From Gluconacetobacter liquefaciens (GTDB lineage Bacteria > Pseudomonadota > Alphaproteobacteria > Acetobacterales > Acetobacteraceae): 64,000 nucleotides of DNA. A program made the position numbers and the translations under genes. A model generated the notes under the pieces. The model was not told the DNA's origin. It was given only the letters and a program-made list of their open reading frames with translations, and did no database searches. Shown here one piece after another: positions 20,501 to 29,490 of this stretch (its first letter is position 1; every line of letters begins with the position of its first letter). Location of the stretch: the NCBI RefSeq assembly GCF_003350405.1, contig NZ_QQAW01000005.1:248001-312000 (forward strand). Direction: 5' to 3'.

Positions 20501-21322
20501 TCAGATCGGGATGCTGCCGTCTATCTTTACTGAAAGTCTGCGGGCAGATCGCGTCAGATATTCGCGCACTGGCTGACTTGCCGGCAGAACCATGTAGCCC
20601 GAACATCGATCGCCAAGGAGCAAGGACGCTTCACGATGGCGTAGCCGCCAATGGAGCGCGATCAGCACACAGAGTGCCGCGTCCAGCTTGTCCTGATCCG
20701 GCTTGCGGGGGCTGGCCGTTTCACCCGCGACGCGGCACCATTCCGCCAGTTCCGTGCAGCCCAGAAGCCGGGCCTGTTGCGCGGCGCATGTCGCGACGTG
20801 GATCCAGTCGGCCATGCGAAAGGTCTTTGCGCGCGCCGGATTATATCGGGGCGCGTTTAGCCGCCCGTAGAACTCGTCACGTAGTGATGCCAGCGCGAGA
20901 GCCGGGAAGACCTCCATCAGATAGAGTCCGCTGGTCGCCTGCCGCGCTTCCTCGGGATGCTCCTTGGCGTTCAATGCCGTCAGGAAACGCCAGATTGGCG
21001 AGGCGTTGCAGAACATGCCCGATCGCCCCCGATTGGCCGGCTGCACGCCGCCGCCGAGCCAACTGACGAGGGTGGCGGCGACCCGCTCTACCGGCCGCAT
21101 GCCGGTGGCATTGGGCACGATCGTCGGTTGATCCAGCGCGACAAGTGTGGTGCCGTGTCGGGAGCGGACGGTCTGGATGAAGGCGAGAGCCTGGTCGAAG
21201 GAAACCGGTCGCGGTGGGTGGAAGCATGCTGGATGGCCGTTCTCGATACCGACGGCGCAGATGGCACCGGGTGCCTTCGGGCTGTCGGTCCATGCGGAAT
21301 CGAAGCCGATATACATGTCCAT
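20501..21322 (-). CDS. DUF429 family protein (predicted RNase H-like nuclease)
   Basis: Proteins of this family are predicted nucleases of the RNase H fold; no activity is known for this one. I chose the ATG at 21322 (MDMYIGFDSAWTD), with AGGGAAA just upstream, over an extended frame to 21463. Conserved features are the initial strand with FDSAW, LVALDQPTIVPN near residue 60, the motif YLMEVFPALALASL near 150, and DKLDAALCVLIALHW near 215. Length 273. The gene stands alone between the glycine-rich lipoprotein and the YkgJ-like gene. Confidence 0.75.
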   Translation of the reverse strand: MDMYIGFDSAWTDSPKAPGAICAVGIENGHPACFHPPRPVSFDQALAFIQTVRSRHGTTLVALDQPTIVPNATGMRPVERVAATLVSWLGGGVQPANRGRSGMFCNASPIWRFLTALNAKEHPEEARQATSGLYLMEVFPALALASLRDEFYGRLNAPRYNPARAKTFRMADWIHVATCAAQQARLLGCTELAEWCRVAGETASPRKPDQDKLDAALCVLIALHWRLRHREASLLLGDRCSGYMVLPASQPVREYLTRSARRLSVKIDGSIPI

Positions 21323-21494
21323 GCCTGTTTCCCTGGGGCGAGTTTCTCGCGCGAGAGCATAGGGACGGGGTGTAAATATATTGCTCATCGTCAGTCGTGG
21401 CGCACGATTGATGGGATGCGCAACGACGTGCGCGGTGGGCCTGGTGGGCAGGGCATTCTGCATTCAGGCGCACCGGACGAATGGGCTTTTTCCG

Positions 21495-22142
21495 CTATGA
21501 CTCCGGTTGCAATGGCGGCGGGTCGAAGGGCTGGGCGCCGGTGCGCCAGCGCTCGGGTGCATCGGGCGTGGTGAGAAGCGTCCGGGCTGCGGTGTTGAGA
21601 AAGACGGGCTCGTTCCGGAGGCCGATTTCGGCTTCGATGCTTTCCAGGCGTTTTTCCAGGGCAAACAAAAAGATCATGAACTGGTGCGCGGCGTGCGCCT
21701 GATCGCCCTGGTAGCCGAGATGCTTTTCGCAGAAATCTCCCTGCCTGCATAAATCGACATTCAGGCTGTAGTAGCCCCTGCATACCATGGGGCGGGCAGC
21801 GTAGATCGAGCAACTTTCCTCGAAGAGGAACGGGCAGAACGGGACGCCGGCCTCGGTGCGGTCTTTCAGGGCCTGAAGGCGATCTGGCGGGAAGGTCTGC
21901 CGTGCCTCATGGACGGCAAGAAGCGCGAACAGCGGATTGACCTGCACCAGGCTGCGGCAGCACGTATCGCAGCCCTTTGTGCAGGCCAGTGACGCGGTGG
22001 GGCTGATCTGCCGGAGTGTCTCCGCGACATCCTCGCAGAGGTCGAGCGTGCGCCGCGCGAGACGAAGGAGATCGGCTTCGTTGGTGGCGGCTGGCAGGTC
22101 GCGTCGGAATGCGGCGTCGGCCTGATTCATCTTCTGGCGCAT
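21495..22142 (-). CDS. YkgJ-type cysteine cluster protein
   Basis: Predicted zinc- or iron-chelating protein of the CxxxCxxCC family. The motif CTKGCDTCC is near residue 54, followed by CPFL (102), CSIYAARPMVCRGYYS (110-125) and further cysteines in DLCRQGDFCEKH. This spacing is typical of the family. The 215-residue protein ends in a Pro-rich tail. There is no signal peptide, so it should be cytoplasmic. The biological role is not established. Confidence 0.8.
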   Translation of the reverse strand: MRQKMNQADAAFRRDLPAATNEADLLRLARRTLDLCEDVAETLRQISPTASLACTKGCDTCCRSLVQVNPLFALLAVHEARQTFPPDRLQALKDRTEAGVPFCPFLFEESCSIYAARPMVCRGYYSLNVDLCRQGDFCEKHLGYQGDQAHAAHQFMIFLFALEKRLESIEAEIGLRNEPVFLNTAARTLLTTPDAPERWRTGAQPFDPPPLQPES

Positions 22143-22741
22143 GGCGGCGAGGGGCTAGGCATCGCGGGAGGCGGGCTCGTCAGTATTCATAAAACGGTTT
22201 GGTCCGAATTGACTGGAGGCTCTGCTGGGAGCGCCTTTTGAGGTTTGTGGTCGGGCCTGATCGAGAGACGGATTTCTATTGTGTTCAGAGGGGCTTGGAG
22301 AGGAAATGGGAGATATGTCGATCAGTTGCCGCGGGTTGGTTTGTGTCTGAATTTCTTTTCGTGGTGTCATGAATGGCGGGGATGGTCAAAGGAAAATGCC
22401 TGTCAATAGAGAAGATTTCTGAACGTTGGCTTCCGTCTGTTTTGTCCGGTGGAGAGACGGGTGGGTGTCGATTCCATTTGGCATGTGCGTAGATTTATTT
22501 GGATTGAATGAAAAATATTGATGGAATACCGGAGAATTTTTGGTTTTGAGGTGCGGTTTTGTACGCGGTGGACGCGCTGTGCGTCAGGTTCGTACGGTCG
22601 GTGAACCGGTCGGGGCGGGATGCGGTGGTGGCGCGCCGATCTGGCGTGCGATCTTGTGCCGGCGGCGGATGGGGCGGCTGGCTTACGCCATGACCGGGCG
22701 CCGTTGAGGGATGGATGCGGGCGCCCGGCGGGGAAGAGTGT
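22143..22741. other. Intergenic region, no gene seen
   Basis: About 600 bases, partly AT-rich (22370-22560). I see no open frame with coding composition, no RNA motif and no strong terminator hairpin. It may hold the promoter of the YkgJ-like gene and the 3' region of the acetolactate synthase gene. Confidence 0.4.
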
Positions 22742-24379
22742 TCAGGTGACGGGGATGCGCTTGCTCAGTTCGTCGATCAGCACGCGGATATTGTCGGAAT
22801 AGTCGATCGGGATGGCGATGATCTGCACGCCGCCCTCGACGAAGGCGCGTTCGAGCGTTGCTTCGAAATCTTCGATCTTTTCGACGAAATGACCTTTGGC
22901 ACCGTAGGATTCGGCATATTTGACGAAATCGGGGTTGCCGAACGTCATGCCGTAATCGGGGAAATGATCGACAGCCTGCTTCCAGCGGATCATGCCGAAG
23001 GCGCCATCGTCGATGATCAGGGACACGAGGTTGAGCTTGAGGCGGACGGCGGTTTCGATTTCCTGGCTGTTCATCATGAAGCCGCCGTCGCCCGAGACGG
23101 CCAGAACGCGCCGCTCGGGGTAGAGGAGGGCCGCCGCGATGGCCGATGGCAGACCCGCGCCCATGGTCGCCAGCGCGTTGTCGAGCAGGAGCGTGTTCGC
23201 GACGGTGGTGCGGTAGTTGCGGGCGAACCAGATCTTGTACATCCCGTTATCCAGCGCGACGATGCCGTCCTGCGGCATGACCTTGCGGATATCGGCGACG
23301 ACCCGCTGTGGCGTCCAGCGATTGTCGGTGGAGCCCTCCATGATATGCGCCAGGATGCCGTCGCGCAGGCCGAGAAGGGCATCGGCGTTGGTGAGGCGAC
23401 CCTCGACCTGATCGGCCAGGCGCGACAGCGAGACGCCGATATCGCCGATGACTTCGGCCTGCGGGAAATAGACCTGCTCGACCTGGGCGGGTTCGTAGCC
23501 GAAATGCACGACGTCCGGCCCGTTGGCGCCCATGATGAAGGGGGGCTTTTCTGCGGTGTCGTGGCCGATCGACAGGATCAGGTCCGCGCGTTCGATGGCC
23601 TCGTGGACGTAATCGCGTTCGCTCAGCGCGGCGGTGCCCATGTAGAGTTCGCTGCATCCGCCCACAGCGCCCTTGCCCATCTGGGTGGTGAAGTAGGGCA
23701 GGCGCGTGCGCGAGAAGAATTCGTACAGTTTGCCGGCCAGGCGGGGGCGGGAGGCCGCGGCCCCCAGCATGACCAGCGGGCGTTTGGCGGAGAGCAGCAG
23801 ATTGGCCGCGATGCGCAGCGCCTCGTCACCGGCGACGGGGGCGTCGACGGGGTGCGGATGGATCGGCGCCAGGTTGCCGCATTCCTCGCGCGCGATGTCT
23901 TCGGGCAGTTCGAGATGGACCGGGCCGGGACGTTCTTCCGCCGCCACGCGGAAGGCGTCGCGGATCAGCGTCGGGATCATGTGGGCGGAGACGATCTGGC
24001 GCGCCATCTTGGTAAGCGGGCGCATCGTCGCCACGACGTCGACGATCTGGAAGCGGGCCTGGCGTTCTGACAGGATCGGCTTCTGGCCGGTCAGCATCAC
24101 CATCGGCATCGCGCCCAGATGGGCGTAGGCGGCGCCGGTGGCGAGATTGAGCGCGCCCGGCCCGAGTGTTGCGAGGCACACGCCCGGCTTGCCCGTGAGG
24201 CGGCCATGGGTCGCGGCCATGAAGGCCGCCGCCTGTTCGTGGCGCGTGATCGTGAGTTTGATCGAGGACGTGCGCAGAGACTCCACGATATCGAGATTCT
24301 CTTCGCCGGGAATGCCGAAAATTCGATCGACGCCCTCGTTTTCCAGGGCGGCGACGAGGAGGTCTGATGCTTTTGTCAT
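22742..24379 (-). CDS. Thiamine-diphosphate enzyme, acetolactate synthase large-subunit type
   Basis: Probably condenses two pyruvates to acetolactate. I chose the ATG at 24379 (MTKASDLLVAALENEGVD) with GGAGAGGA upstream. The catalytic Glu lies in TRHEQAAAFMAA near residue 48. The ThDP-binding GDGGFMMNSQEIETA starts near 440, with the expected distal Asn/Asp region DDGAFGMIRWKQ. Length 545. No regulatory subunit (ilvN) is adjacent, which favours a catabolic, acetoin-forming type over the ilvBN biosynthetic enzyme. No acetolactate decarboxylase is visible. An acetoin reductase-like gene lies at 34148. Confidence 0.82.
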   Translation of the reverse strand: MTKASDLLVAALENEGVDRIFGIPGEENLDIVESLRTSSIKLTITRHEQAAAFMAATHGRLTGKPGVCLATLGPGALNLATGAAYAHLGAMPMVMLTGQKPILSERQARFQIVDVVATMRPLTKMARQIVSAHMIPTLIRDAFRVAAEERPGPVHLELPEDIAREECGNLAPIHPHPVDAPVAGDEALRIAANLLLSAKRPLVMLGAAASRPRLAGKLYEFFSRTRLPYFTTQMGKGAVGGCSELYMGTAALSERDYVHEAIERADLILSIGHDTAEKPPFIMGANGPDVVHFGYEPAQVEQVYFPQAEVIGDIGVSLSRLADQVEGRLTNADALLGLRDGILAHIMEGSTDNRWTPQRVVADIRKVMPQDGIVALDNGMYKIWFARNYRTTVANTLLLDNALATMGAGLPSAIAAALLYPERRVLAVSGDGGFMMNSQEIETAVRLKLNLVSLIIDDGAFGMIRWKQAVDHFPDYGMTFGNPDFVKYAESYGAKGHFVEKIEDFEATLERAFVEGGVQIIAIPIDYSDNIRVLIDELSKRIPVT

Positions 24380-24658
24380 ATGATCCTCTCCGGACAGATT
24401 CTTGAACCTGTCATGCATCGTTGTCCGGAAAGAACAGGGAAGAAAGAGTTCGGGCTCTTCACATCCCGATCAGGCCCGTCACGATGCAAGGATGGTTCCC
24501 CGTGGCGAAATCCGTCCGGATGAGTGGTATCCGAACAGATCCGGGGAAAAGGCTCAATCGGCAATTCGTGGCCGTCAGATCTCCGGAATGCGCATGCGCT
24601 GCCATTGTCGCGCAGGCAGAGGGATGGAGACGCGCACGTTACCCGTGCGCATTTCCGG

Positions 24659-25108
24659 TCAGGCGCGTTTGAAGCGGATCAGGCTGCGGGAGGCACCGCG
24701 ATCGGCCCAGTTGGGCATTTCGCGCCAGGGCGTGACGACGGTGGCATAGGGGCCCTCGACGCTGACGGTCCGCCGTTGTTCCGTGCCGACCCATTCGGGC
24801 GCCCAGGCGGTTTCTACACTGGTGATCCATTGATCCTGCTCGATGCGGTAGCGGCCGATATAGGCAACCAGCGTCTTCATGAGCTGCGCGCGGTCCCAGT
24901 CCGTCACGGCCGGCTGGCGGTCGCTGCCTTCCAGGTTGAAGGCAACCCATCCGTCGGCGGTGAAAACGACCCGTCCGCGTGGGCATTCGCCCATGGCCTC
25001 GATCATCTCGCCGGTCTTCTTGTCCTCGACCTGATAGGAGACGAGCTTCCAGGTGCCGATCAATTGCTGTGCCAGATCGTCGGAATGGGCGTGTTTTAAC
25101 TGCGTCAC
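24659..25108 (-). CDS. Lipocalin-like domain protein
   Basis: A small cytoplasmic protein with the lipocalin-like fold seen in many bacterial proteins of unknown function. I chose the GTG at 25108 (VTQLKHAHSDDLAQQ), preceded by AGAGGAG; the longer frame to 25141 begins at TTG without a site. The family start LIGTWKLVSYQVED is near residue 17. RVVFTADGWVAFNLEGSDR is near 45 and the end is RSLIRFKRA. Length 149. It is divergent from the LysR gene at 25325 across about 215 bp of AT-rich DNA, so it may be a LysR target. Confidence 0.72.
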   Translation of the reverse strand: MTQLKHAHSDDLAQQLIGTWKLVSYQVEDKKTGEMIEAMGECPRGRVVFTADGWVAFNLEGSDRQPAVTDWDRAQLMKTLVAYIGRYRIEQDQWITSVETAWAPEWVGTEQRRTVSVEGPYATVVTPWREMPNWADRGASRSLIRFKRA

Positions 25109-25324
25109 TTTTGGAATGACTCCTCTTGAAACAAAGGCCAAGTAAGTGAAGCCTTCTGGCTTCGGGCAGTATTTTTGTTGTTCTTGTTTTGACTGTTACG
25201 TTGGATGTTTCGTGTATAAGTATTCATTTATACGAGAGGAATGTAGGATATTTGATCGGTTTTTTCTATTCAAAATGGGACAAAAGATTTATGCTCAGGC
25301 GACAAAAATGGGAGCCGTCCAAAA

Positions 25325-26248
25325 ATGATCTACGATGAAGTAGGCGATCTGAGGTTCTTCGTGATGCTGGCCGAGGCGCAGAGCATGACCAAGGCGGCGC
25401 GCGGCATGGGGACGTCGCCGGCCGTGGTGTCGCGGCGGCTTGCCCGGCTGGAGGGCAGGCTGGGCAGTTGCCTGGTGAACCGGAGCACGCGGCGCTTCAA
25501 GCTGAGCGAGACGGGGCAGATCCTGTATGATCGCGCGCTGCGGATCGTGACCGATATCACCGATCTGGAAGCCGAGATTTCCTCGGCCGAGCGGATGCCG
25601 CAGGGCAGCCTGAATATCGGCGCGCCGCTGGAACTGGGGCGGCGCTTGATCGCGCCCTTCGTAGAGGCGTTCAACGAACGGTATCCGGAGCTGAAAATCG
25701 GGCTGGCGCTGGTCAGCGAGGGGCGGCACGAATTCGGCGACTGTCTGGACCTGATCGTGCGGCTGGGCATGCCCGACATGCCGACCGCCATCGTGACGCA
25801 TCTGGCCTCGACGACGCGCATTCTGTGTGCCTCGCCGACCTATCTGGCCCGCGCGGCGGCGCCTGCGACGCTTCAGGATCTGGCGGCGCATGACTGTCTT
25901 TGCCTGCGGCGCAGCAAATCCATGACGCTGGTCAACCGTTGGGCGTTCGGCGAGGAGGAGAACAGGGAAGTGGTGACGGTGCAGCCGCGCCTGTCCTCGA
26001 CGAGTTGCGAGGTGATCCATGACTGGGCGTTGTCGGGGCAGGGGATCGCCTACAAACTGATGTGCGACGTTCATGACGACCTGAAATCGGGCAAGCTGGT
26101 GCATGTTCTGCCGGAGCTTTCCGGGGAGAGCATCGATTTCTATGCGTTGCGGCCGCACCGGCAGGGGGGGCGGGCGAATGTGGATGTGTTTCTGCGGGAA
26201 TTGCGGGCTTATCTGCGGCGGTGCGGCGGGTTTTCCTACCGCGCATGA
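25325..26248 (+). CDS. LysR family transcriptional regulator
   Basis: The N-terminal winged helix-turn-helix covers residues 5-65 (FFVMLAEAQSMTKAARGMGTSP is the recognition region). A linker and a periplasmic-binding-like effector domain from about residue 90 follow (GSLNIGAPLELGRRLIAPF). Length 307, as usual. LysR regulators commonly act on the divergent neighbour and on themselves. Here the divergent gene encodes the lipocalin-like protein, and the Old Yellow Enzyme gene starts 43 bp downstream on the same strand. Either could be controlled by it. Confidence 0.9.
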   Translation: MIYDEVGDLRFFVMLAEAQSMTKAARGMGTSPAVVSRRLARLEGRLGSCLVNRSTRRFKLSETGQILYDRALRIVTDITDLEAEISSAERMPQGSLNIGAPLELGRRLIAPFVEAFNERYPELKIGLALVSEGRHEFGDCLDLIVRLGMPDMPTAIVTHLASTTRILCASPTYLARAAAPATLQDLAAHDCLCLRRSKSMTLVNRWAFGEEENREVVTVQPRLSSTSCEVIHDWALSGQGIAYKLMCDVHDDLKSGKLVHVLPELSGESIDFYALRPHRQGGRANVDVFLRELRAYLRRCGGFSYRA

Positions 26249-26291
26249 GTGCCTGACCGAAAAACGTCCCGCATAAATACGGAGGGTTTCC

Positions 26292-27392
26292 ATGACGCGA
26301 TCGAGATTGTTTCAACCGGTGGGGATCGGCAGGCTGACGCTGGCCAATCGGATCGTCATCGCGCCGATGTGCCAGTATTCGGCGGCCGAGGGCCATATGA
26401 CGGACTGGCATCTGATCCATCTGGGGACTTTGGCGCTGTCGGGGGCGGGGCTGCTGACGATCGAAGCGACCGCTGTGCTGCCGGAAGGCCGCATTACCTA
26501 TGGCGATGTCGGGCTGTGGGATGACGGCACGGAAGCGGCGCTGCGCCGCGTGCTGGACGGTGTGCGGGCGTGGTCGGACATGCCGGTGGGCATCCAGCTT
26601 GCGCATGCCGGGCGCAAGGCGTCGTGCGAGGTGCCGTGGAAAGGCGGGCGGCAGATCGCGCCTGACGCCGCGAACGGATGGCAGACGGTTGCCCCTTCGG
26701 CCGTGGCGTTTACGCAGGAGGCGCATGCGCCGGTGGCCCTGGATCGCGCAGGCATGCGGCAGGTGCGCGAGGCTTTCGCGGCGTCCGCGAAGCGGGCGGC
26801 GCGACTGGGGCTGGACCTGGTGCAGGTGCATGCCGCGCATGGCTATCTGCTGCATCAGTTCCTCTCGCCACTGTCCAACCTTCGGGACGATGACTATGGC
26901 GGCTCGCTGGAAAACCGGATGCGCTTTCCGCTGGAGGTCTTCGATGCCGTGCGTCAGGCCTTTCCGGACAGGCCGGTTTCGGTCCGCGTTTCGGGCACCG
27001 ACTGGGTGGAAGGGGGATGGACGATCGACCAGACCGTGGCCTTTGCGCAGCGCCTGAAGGAACGGGGGTGCGATGCCGTTCATGTCTCCAGTGCGGGATT
27101 GAGCCCGTTGCAGGAGATTCCCGTGTCGCCCAGCTATCAGGTTCCGCTGGCCCGTGCCGTTCGGCAGCAGGTGGACCTGCCCGTGGTGGCGGTGGGATTG
27201 ATTACCGATTTCGACCAAGCGGAAGGGATCGTTGCCACCGGCGATGCGGACATGGTGGGGCTGGCGCGGACGATCCTGTACGATCCCCGCTGGCCGTGGC
27301 ACGCGGCGGCCCATCTGGGGGCACGGGTAAAAGCGCCGGACCAATATCTGCGCTGCCAGCCTTCGCGCTATCGGGATCTGTTCGCGGTCTGA
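26292..27392 (+). CDS. NADH:flavin oxidoreductase, Old Yellow Enzyme (YqjM-like)
   Basis: FMN-dependent ene-reductase that reduces activated C=C bonds with NAD(P)H. The APMCQYSA motif near residue 24 carries the Cys typical of the thermophilic-like YqjM class. The substrate-binding HAGRK is near residue 105. VQVHAAHGYLLHQFLSP is near 178 and RDDDYGGSLENR near 198. VGLARTILYDPRWPWHAA closes the barrel. Length 366. It is probably in one transcript with the LysR gene. A hairpin at about 27420-27455 follows. Confidence 0.9.
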   Translation: MTRSRLFQPVGIGRLTLANRIVIAPMCQYSAAEGHMTDWHLIHLGTLALSGAGLLTIEATAVLPEGRITYGDVGLWDDGTEAALRRVLDGVRAWSDMPVGIQLAHAGRKASCEVPWKGGRQIAPDAANGWQTVAPSAVAFTQEAHAPVALDRAGMRQVREAFAASAKRAARLGLDLVQVHAAHGYLLHQFLSPLSNLRDDDYGGSLENRMRFPLEVFDAVRQAFPDRPVSVRVSGTDWVEGGWTIDQTVAFAQRLKERGCDAVHVSSAGLSPLQEIPVSPSYQVPLARAVRQQVDLPVVAVGLITDFDQAEGIVATGDADMVGLARTILYDPRWPWHAAAHLGARVKAPDQYLRCQPSRYRDLFAV

Positions 27393-27516
27393 CGACCGGG
27401 TGGCGGGAGATGAAAAAACGGCACCGCCATCGGAGGATGGCGATGCCGCTTGAGGTTTCACGGCGCGAGGGTTGGGAAATCGACGGTTGGGAAACTGCCG
27501 GAACGCCGTGAGTTCC

Positions 27517-27532
27517 TTCTCAATAATGAGAA
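27517..27532. promoter_or_regulatory. Fur/Irr-like palindrome upstream of dps
   Basis: TTCTCA-ATAA-TGAGAA is a perfect inverted repeat followed by AT-rich GAATGAATATTAATTGC. It resembles iron-regulator boxes only loosely. It lies about 210 bp before the dps start, in an intergenic region of 347 bp (27393-27739) that has no other feature apart from a GC-rich hairpin at 27420-27455. Confidence 0.4.
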
Positions 27533-27739
27533 TGAATATTAATTGCAACACAAAACGGAGCCGCGTGTCCGTTTCCGGAGGGACGGGTTGGGAGGTTATT
27601 GATTTATCTCAGGTCCCTGGCAGCCGGGACGCACGCGCATGCCGGATATGATTGTTCCATGACGGCGGGGCGGCGGGGTTGCCGATGCCGGCATCGCTCC
27701 CCACATGGCCTGTCGAACGTCATGTTCATGGAGAAGACA

Positions 27740-28285
27740 ATGTCGAACAAGTCCAAGGGTCTGACCGCTGGCGAGGCCCATGTTCACACCTATCTCGGGA
27801 CACCGACCGACCTGAAGAAAGAGGCGGTCGAGGGCATTTCCGCCGGTCTGCGGTCCGTTCTGGCCGATGTGTTCGCGCTCTACATCAAGACCAAGAATTT
27901 CCACTGGCACATGAGCGGTCGCCATTTCCGTGATTTCCATCTGCTGCTGGACGAGCAGAGCGACCAGATCTTCGCCATGACCGATCCGCTGGCCGAGCGC
28001 GCGCGCAAGCTGGGGGGCACGACCCTGCATTCGATCGGCGAGATCAGCCGCCTGACCAAGGTTGCCGATAACGACGCGCTTTATGTGACGCCGGAAGACA
28101 TGCTGGCCGAACTGCGTGAGGATAACCTGGCGCTGACGGGCCGGTTGCGCGCGGTGCATGCGATCTGCGACGAGGGCGGCGACGTGGCGACGGCGAGCCT
28201 GCTGGAAAACTGGATCGACGAAACCGAGCGCCGGACCTGGTTCCTGTTTGAATCCACCCGCCCGTCTTTCGGCGGCAATGACTGA
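27740..28285 (+). CDS. dps: Dps / ferritin-like DNA-protecting protein
   Basis: Forms dodecamers that oxidise and store iron and shield DNA. I chose the ATG at 27740 (MSNKSKGLTAGEAHVH), with GGAGAAG upstream. The ferroxidase segment is clear: KTKNFHWHMSGRHFRDFHLLLDEQ (residues about 52-75, shown here as a stretch containing the conserved His, Asp and Glu). The C-terminal helix ends TERRTWFLFES. Length 181. A terminator hairpin at 28328 follows the gene. Confidence 0.9.
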   Translation: MSNKSKGLTAGEAHVHTYLGTPTDLKKEAVEGISAGLRSVLADVFALYIKTKNFHWHMSGRHFRDFHLLLDEQSDQIFAMTDPLAERARKLGGTTLHSIGEISRLTKVADNDALYVTPEDMLAELREDNLALTGRLRAVHAICDEGGDVATASLLENWIDETERRTWFLFESTRPSFGGND

Positions 28286-28327
28286 CAGAGGCTGGCGTGC
28301 CTCACGCGCGCTGACTGGCGTCTTGTG

Positions 28328-28360
28328 CCCCGTCACGGCCGATGGCCGTGGCGGGGTTTA
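28328..28360 (+). terminator. Terminator after dps
   Basis: The stem CCCCGTCACGGCC (28328-28340) pairs with GGCCGTGGCGGGG (28344-28356), with one wobble and a 3-base loop, then TTTATTG. It also lies between the convergent ends of dps and the MFS gene. Confidence 0.75.
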
Positions 28361-28403
28361 TTGTCTGATCGGGGCTATGGAACCCGCTGCGGCGCTGCCT
28401 GGA

Positions 28404-29489
28404 TCAGAATGTCAGGAATGTCGCCAGATTGGCGAGCGAGAGCGCGAGCCGGAACAGCAAGGTGGCGGCGCCGGCGGTTTCGGCCTGCCTGTGTGCGGGA
28501 GACCACGCCGCCACGGCTGCCCAGAAGCCGACGACATTCATGCCGTGGCCAAGGCCGATGACGAAGGCGAAGGAAAGCGGGATGTCCATGCCCGCAATGG
28601 ACCCGGCCGAGGCATGTATCGCCATGGCGGACAGCAGGATGGCCGCTGGAATGCCGAGCATGCCGACCACGCGGCCCCGGGTCCATCTGTCGACCAGAAC
28701 GGTGGCCGCGATTCCGCAGAATTCACCCGCCATGCGAAGGATGTAGGCGTTGCTGGCGCCAGCATCGACGGCGTGGCGAATGATGCCCTGGGTGGCCGCA
28801 TTGTCCATGATGGCCAGAAGGAACAGGACGAACAGCCCCTTCCAGGGCACAGGCAGAACGGTCGCGGACGCGGACTGCATGGCGGGGGCGGTCATGAGCG
28901 CGGGCCCGTGCGGCAGCCAGCAGAACCCGGCCATGCCCGCAAGGGCCGTCGCGGCCAGTCCGACCGCTGTCACCATGAGCGGCCAGCGGAGCGTATCGTC
29001 GTGGCTGGCCATGAACTGCATGAGCACGAACGTCACACCGATATTGGCCAGCAATCCGCTGGCCGACCGCCAGCGGGACAGGCTGTGCCGGTCGGTTTCG
29101 CTGGTCGACAGGCGGGAGATCAGGCTGTTGGCTTGGGCATCGAGCCACGCATAGACCAGATGCAGAAGAAGGCCCGTCGCCAGCAGAAGACCGATCGGCG
29201 CATGCGACAGGGCTTCGAGGAACAGGGCGCAGAACAGGATCGTGAGGCCGAGCGCGCGGACGAACAGGGGAACCGGGGCCTGCCTGCGGTCGTCGAAGCG
29301 CCCGAAGCCGTAGCCGGCGAACGCGCCCACCGCGAACCATATGGCGAAAACGATGGCGGCCGCGTGTGCGGACAGGCCGGCTATGGCCGTCAGGAGGGGA
29401 AAGGTCAGCACTTCGTCAGCGTGCCAGATCAGGCTTTTGCCGCCATGGGCGGCGGCATAGGCGATCCGGGTACGGCGGCTGACCGCCAT
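28404..29489 (-). CDS. MFS transporter
   Basis: Inner-membrane permease of 361 residues with about 11-12 hydrophobic segments; the substrate is unknown. The N-terminus MAVSRRTRIAYAAAHGGKSLIW is followed by regular membrane spans (for example AAIVFAIWFAVGAFAGYGFG, a segment with the Gly pattern of MFS helix 2). A short basic loop follows (RFDDRR). It is the last gene of the four-gene operon with the ROK regulator, the 2H phosphoesterase-like lipoprotein and the TonB receptor. It starts 1 bp after the ROK stop, so it probably moves the operon's substrate from periplasm to cytoplasm. Confidence 0.8.
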   Translation of the reverse strand: MAVSRRTRIAYAAAHGGKSLIWHADEVLTFPLLTAIAGLSAHAAAIVFAIWFAVGAFAGYGFGRFDDRRQAPVPLFVRALGLTILFCALFLEALSHAPIGLLLATGLLLHLVYAWLDAQANSLISRLSTSETDRHSLSRWRSASGLLANIGVTFVLMQFMASHDDTLRWPLMVTAVGLAATALAGMAGFCWLPHGPALMTAPAMQSASATVLPVPWKGLFVLFLLAIMDNAATQGIIRHAVDAGASNAYILRMAGEFCGIAATVLVDRWTRGRVVGMLGIPAAILLSAMAIHASAGSIAGMDIPLSFAFVIGLGHGMNVVGFWAAVAAWSPAHRQAETAGAATLLFRLALSLANLATFLTF

Positions 29490-29490
29490 G

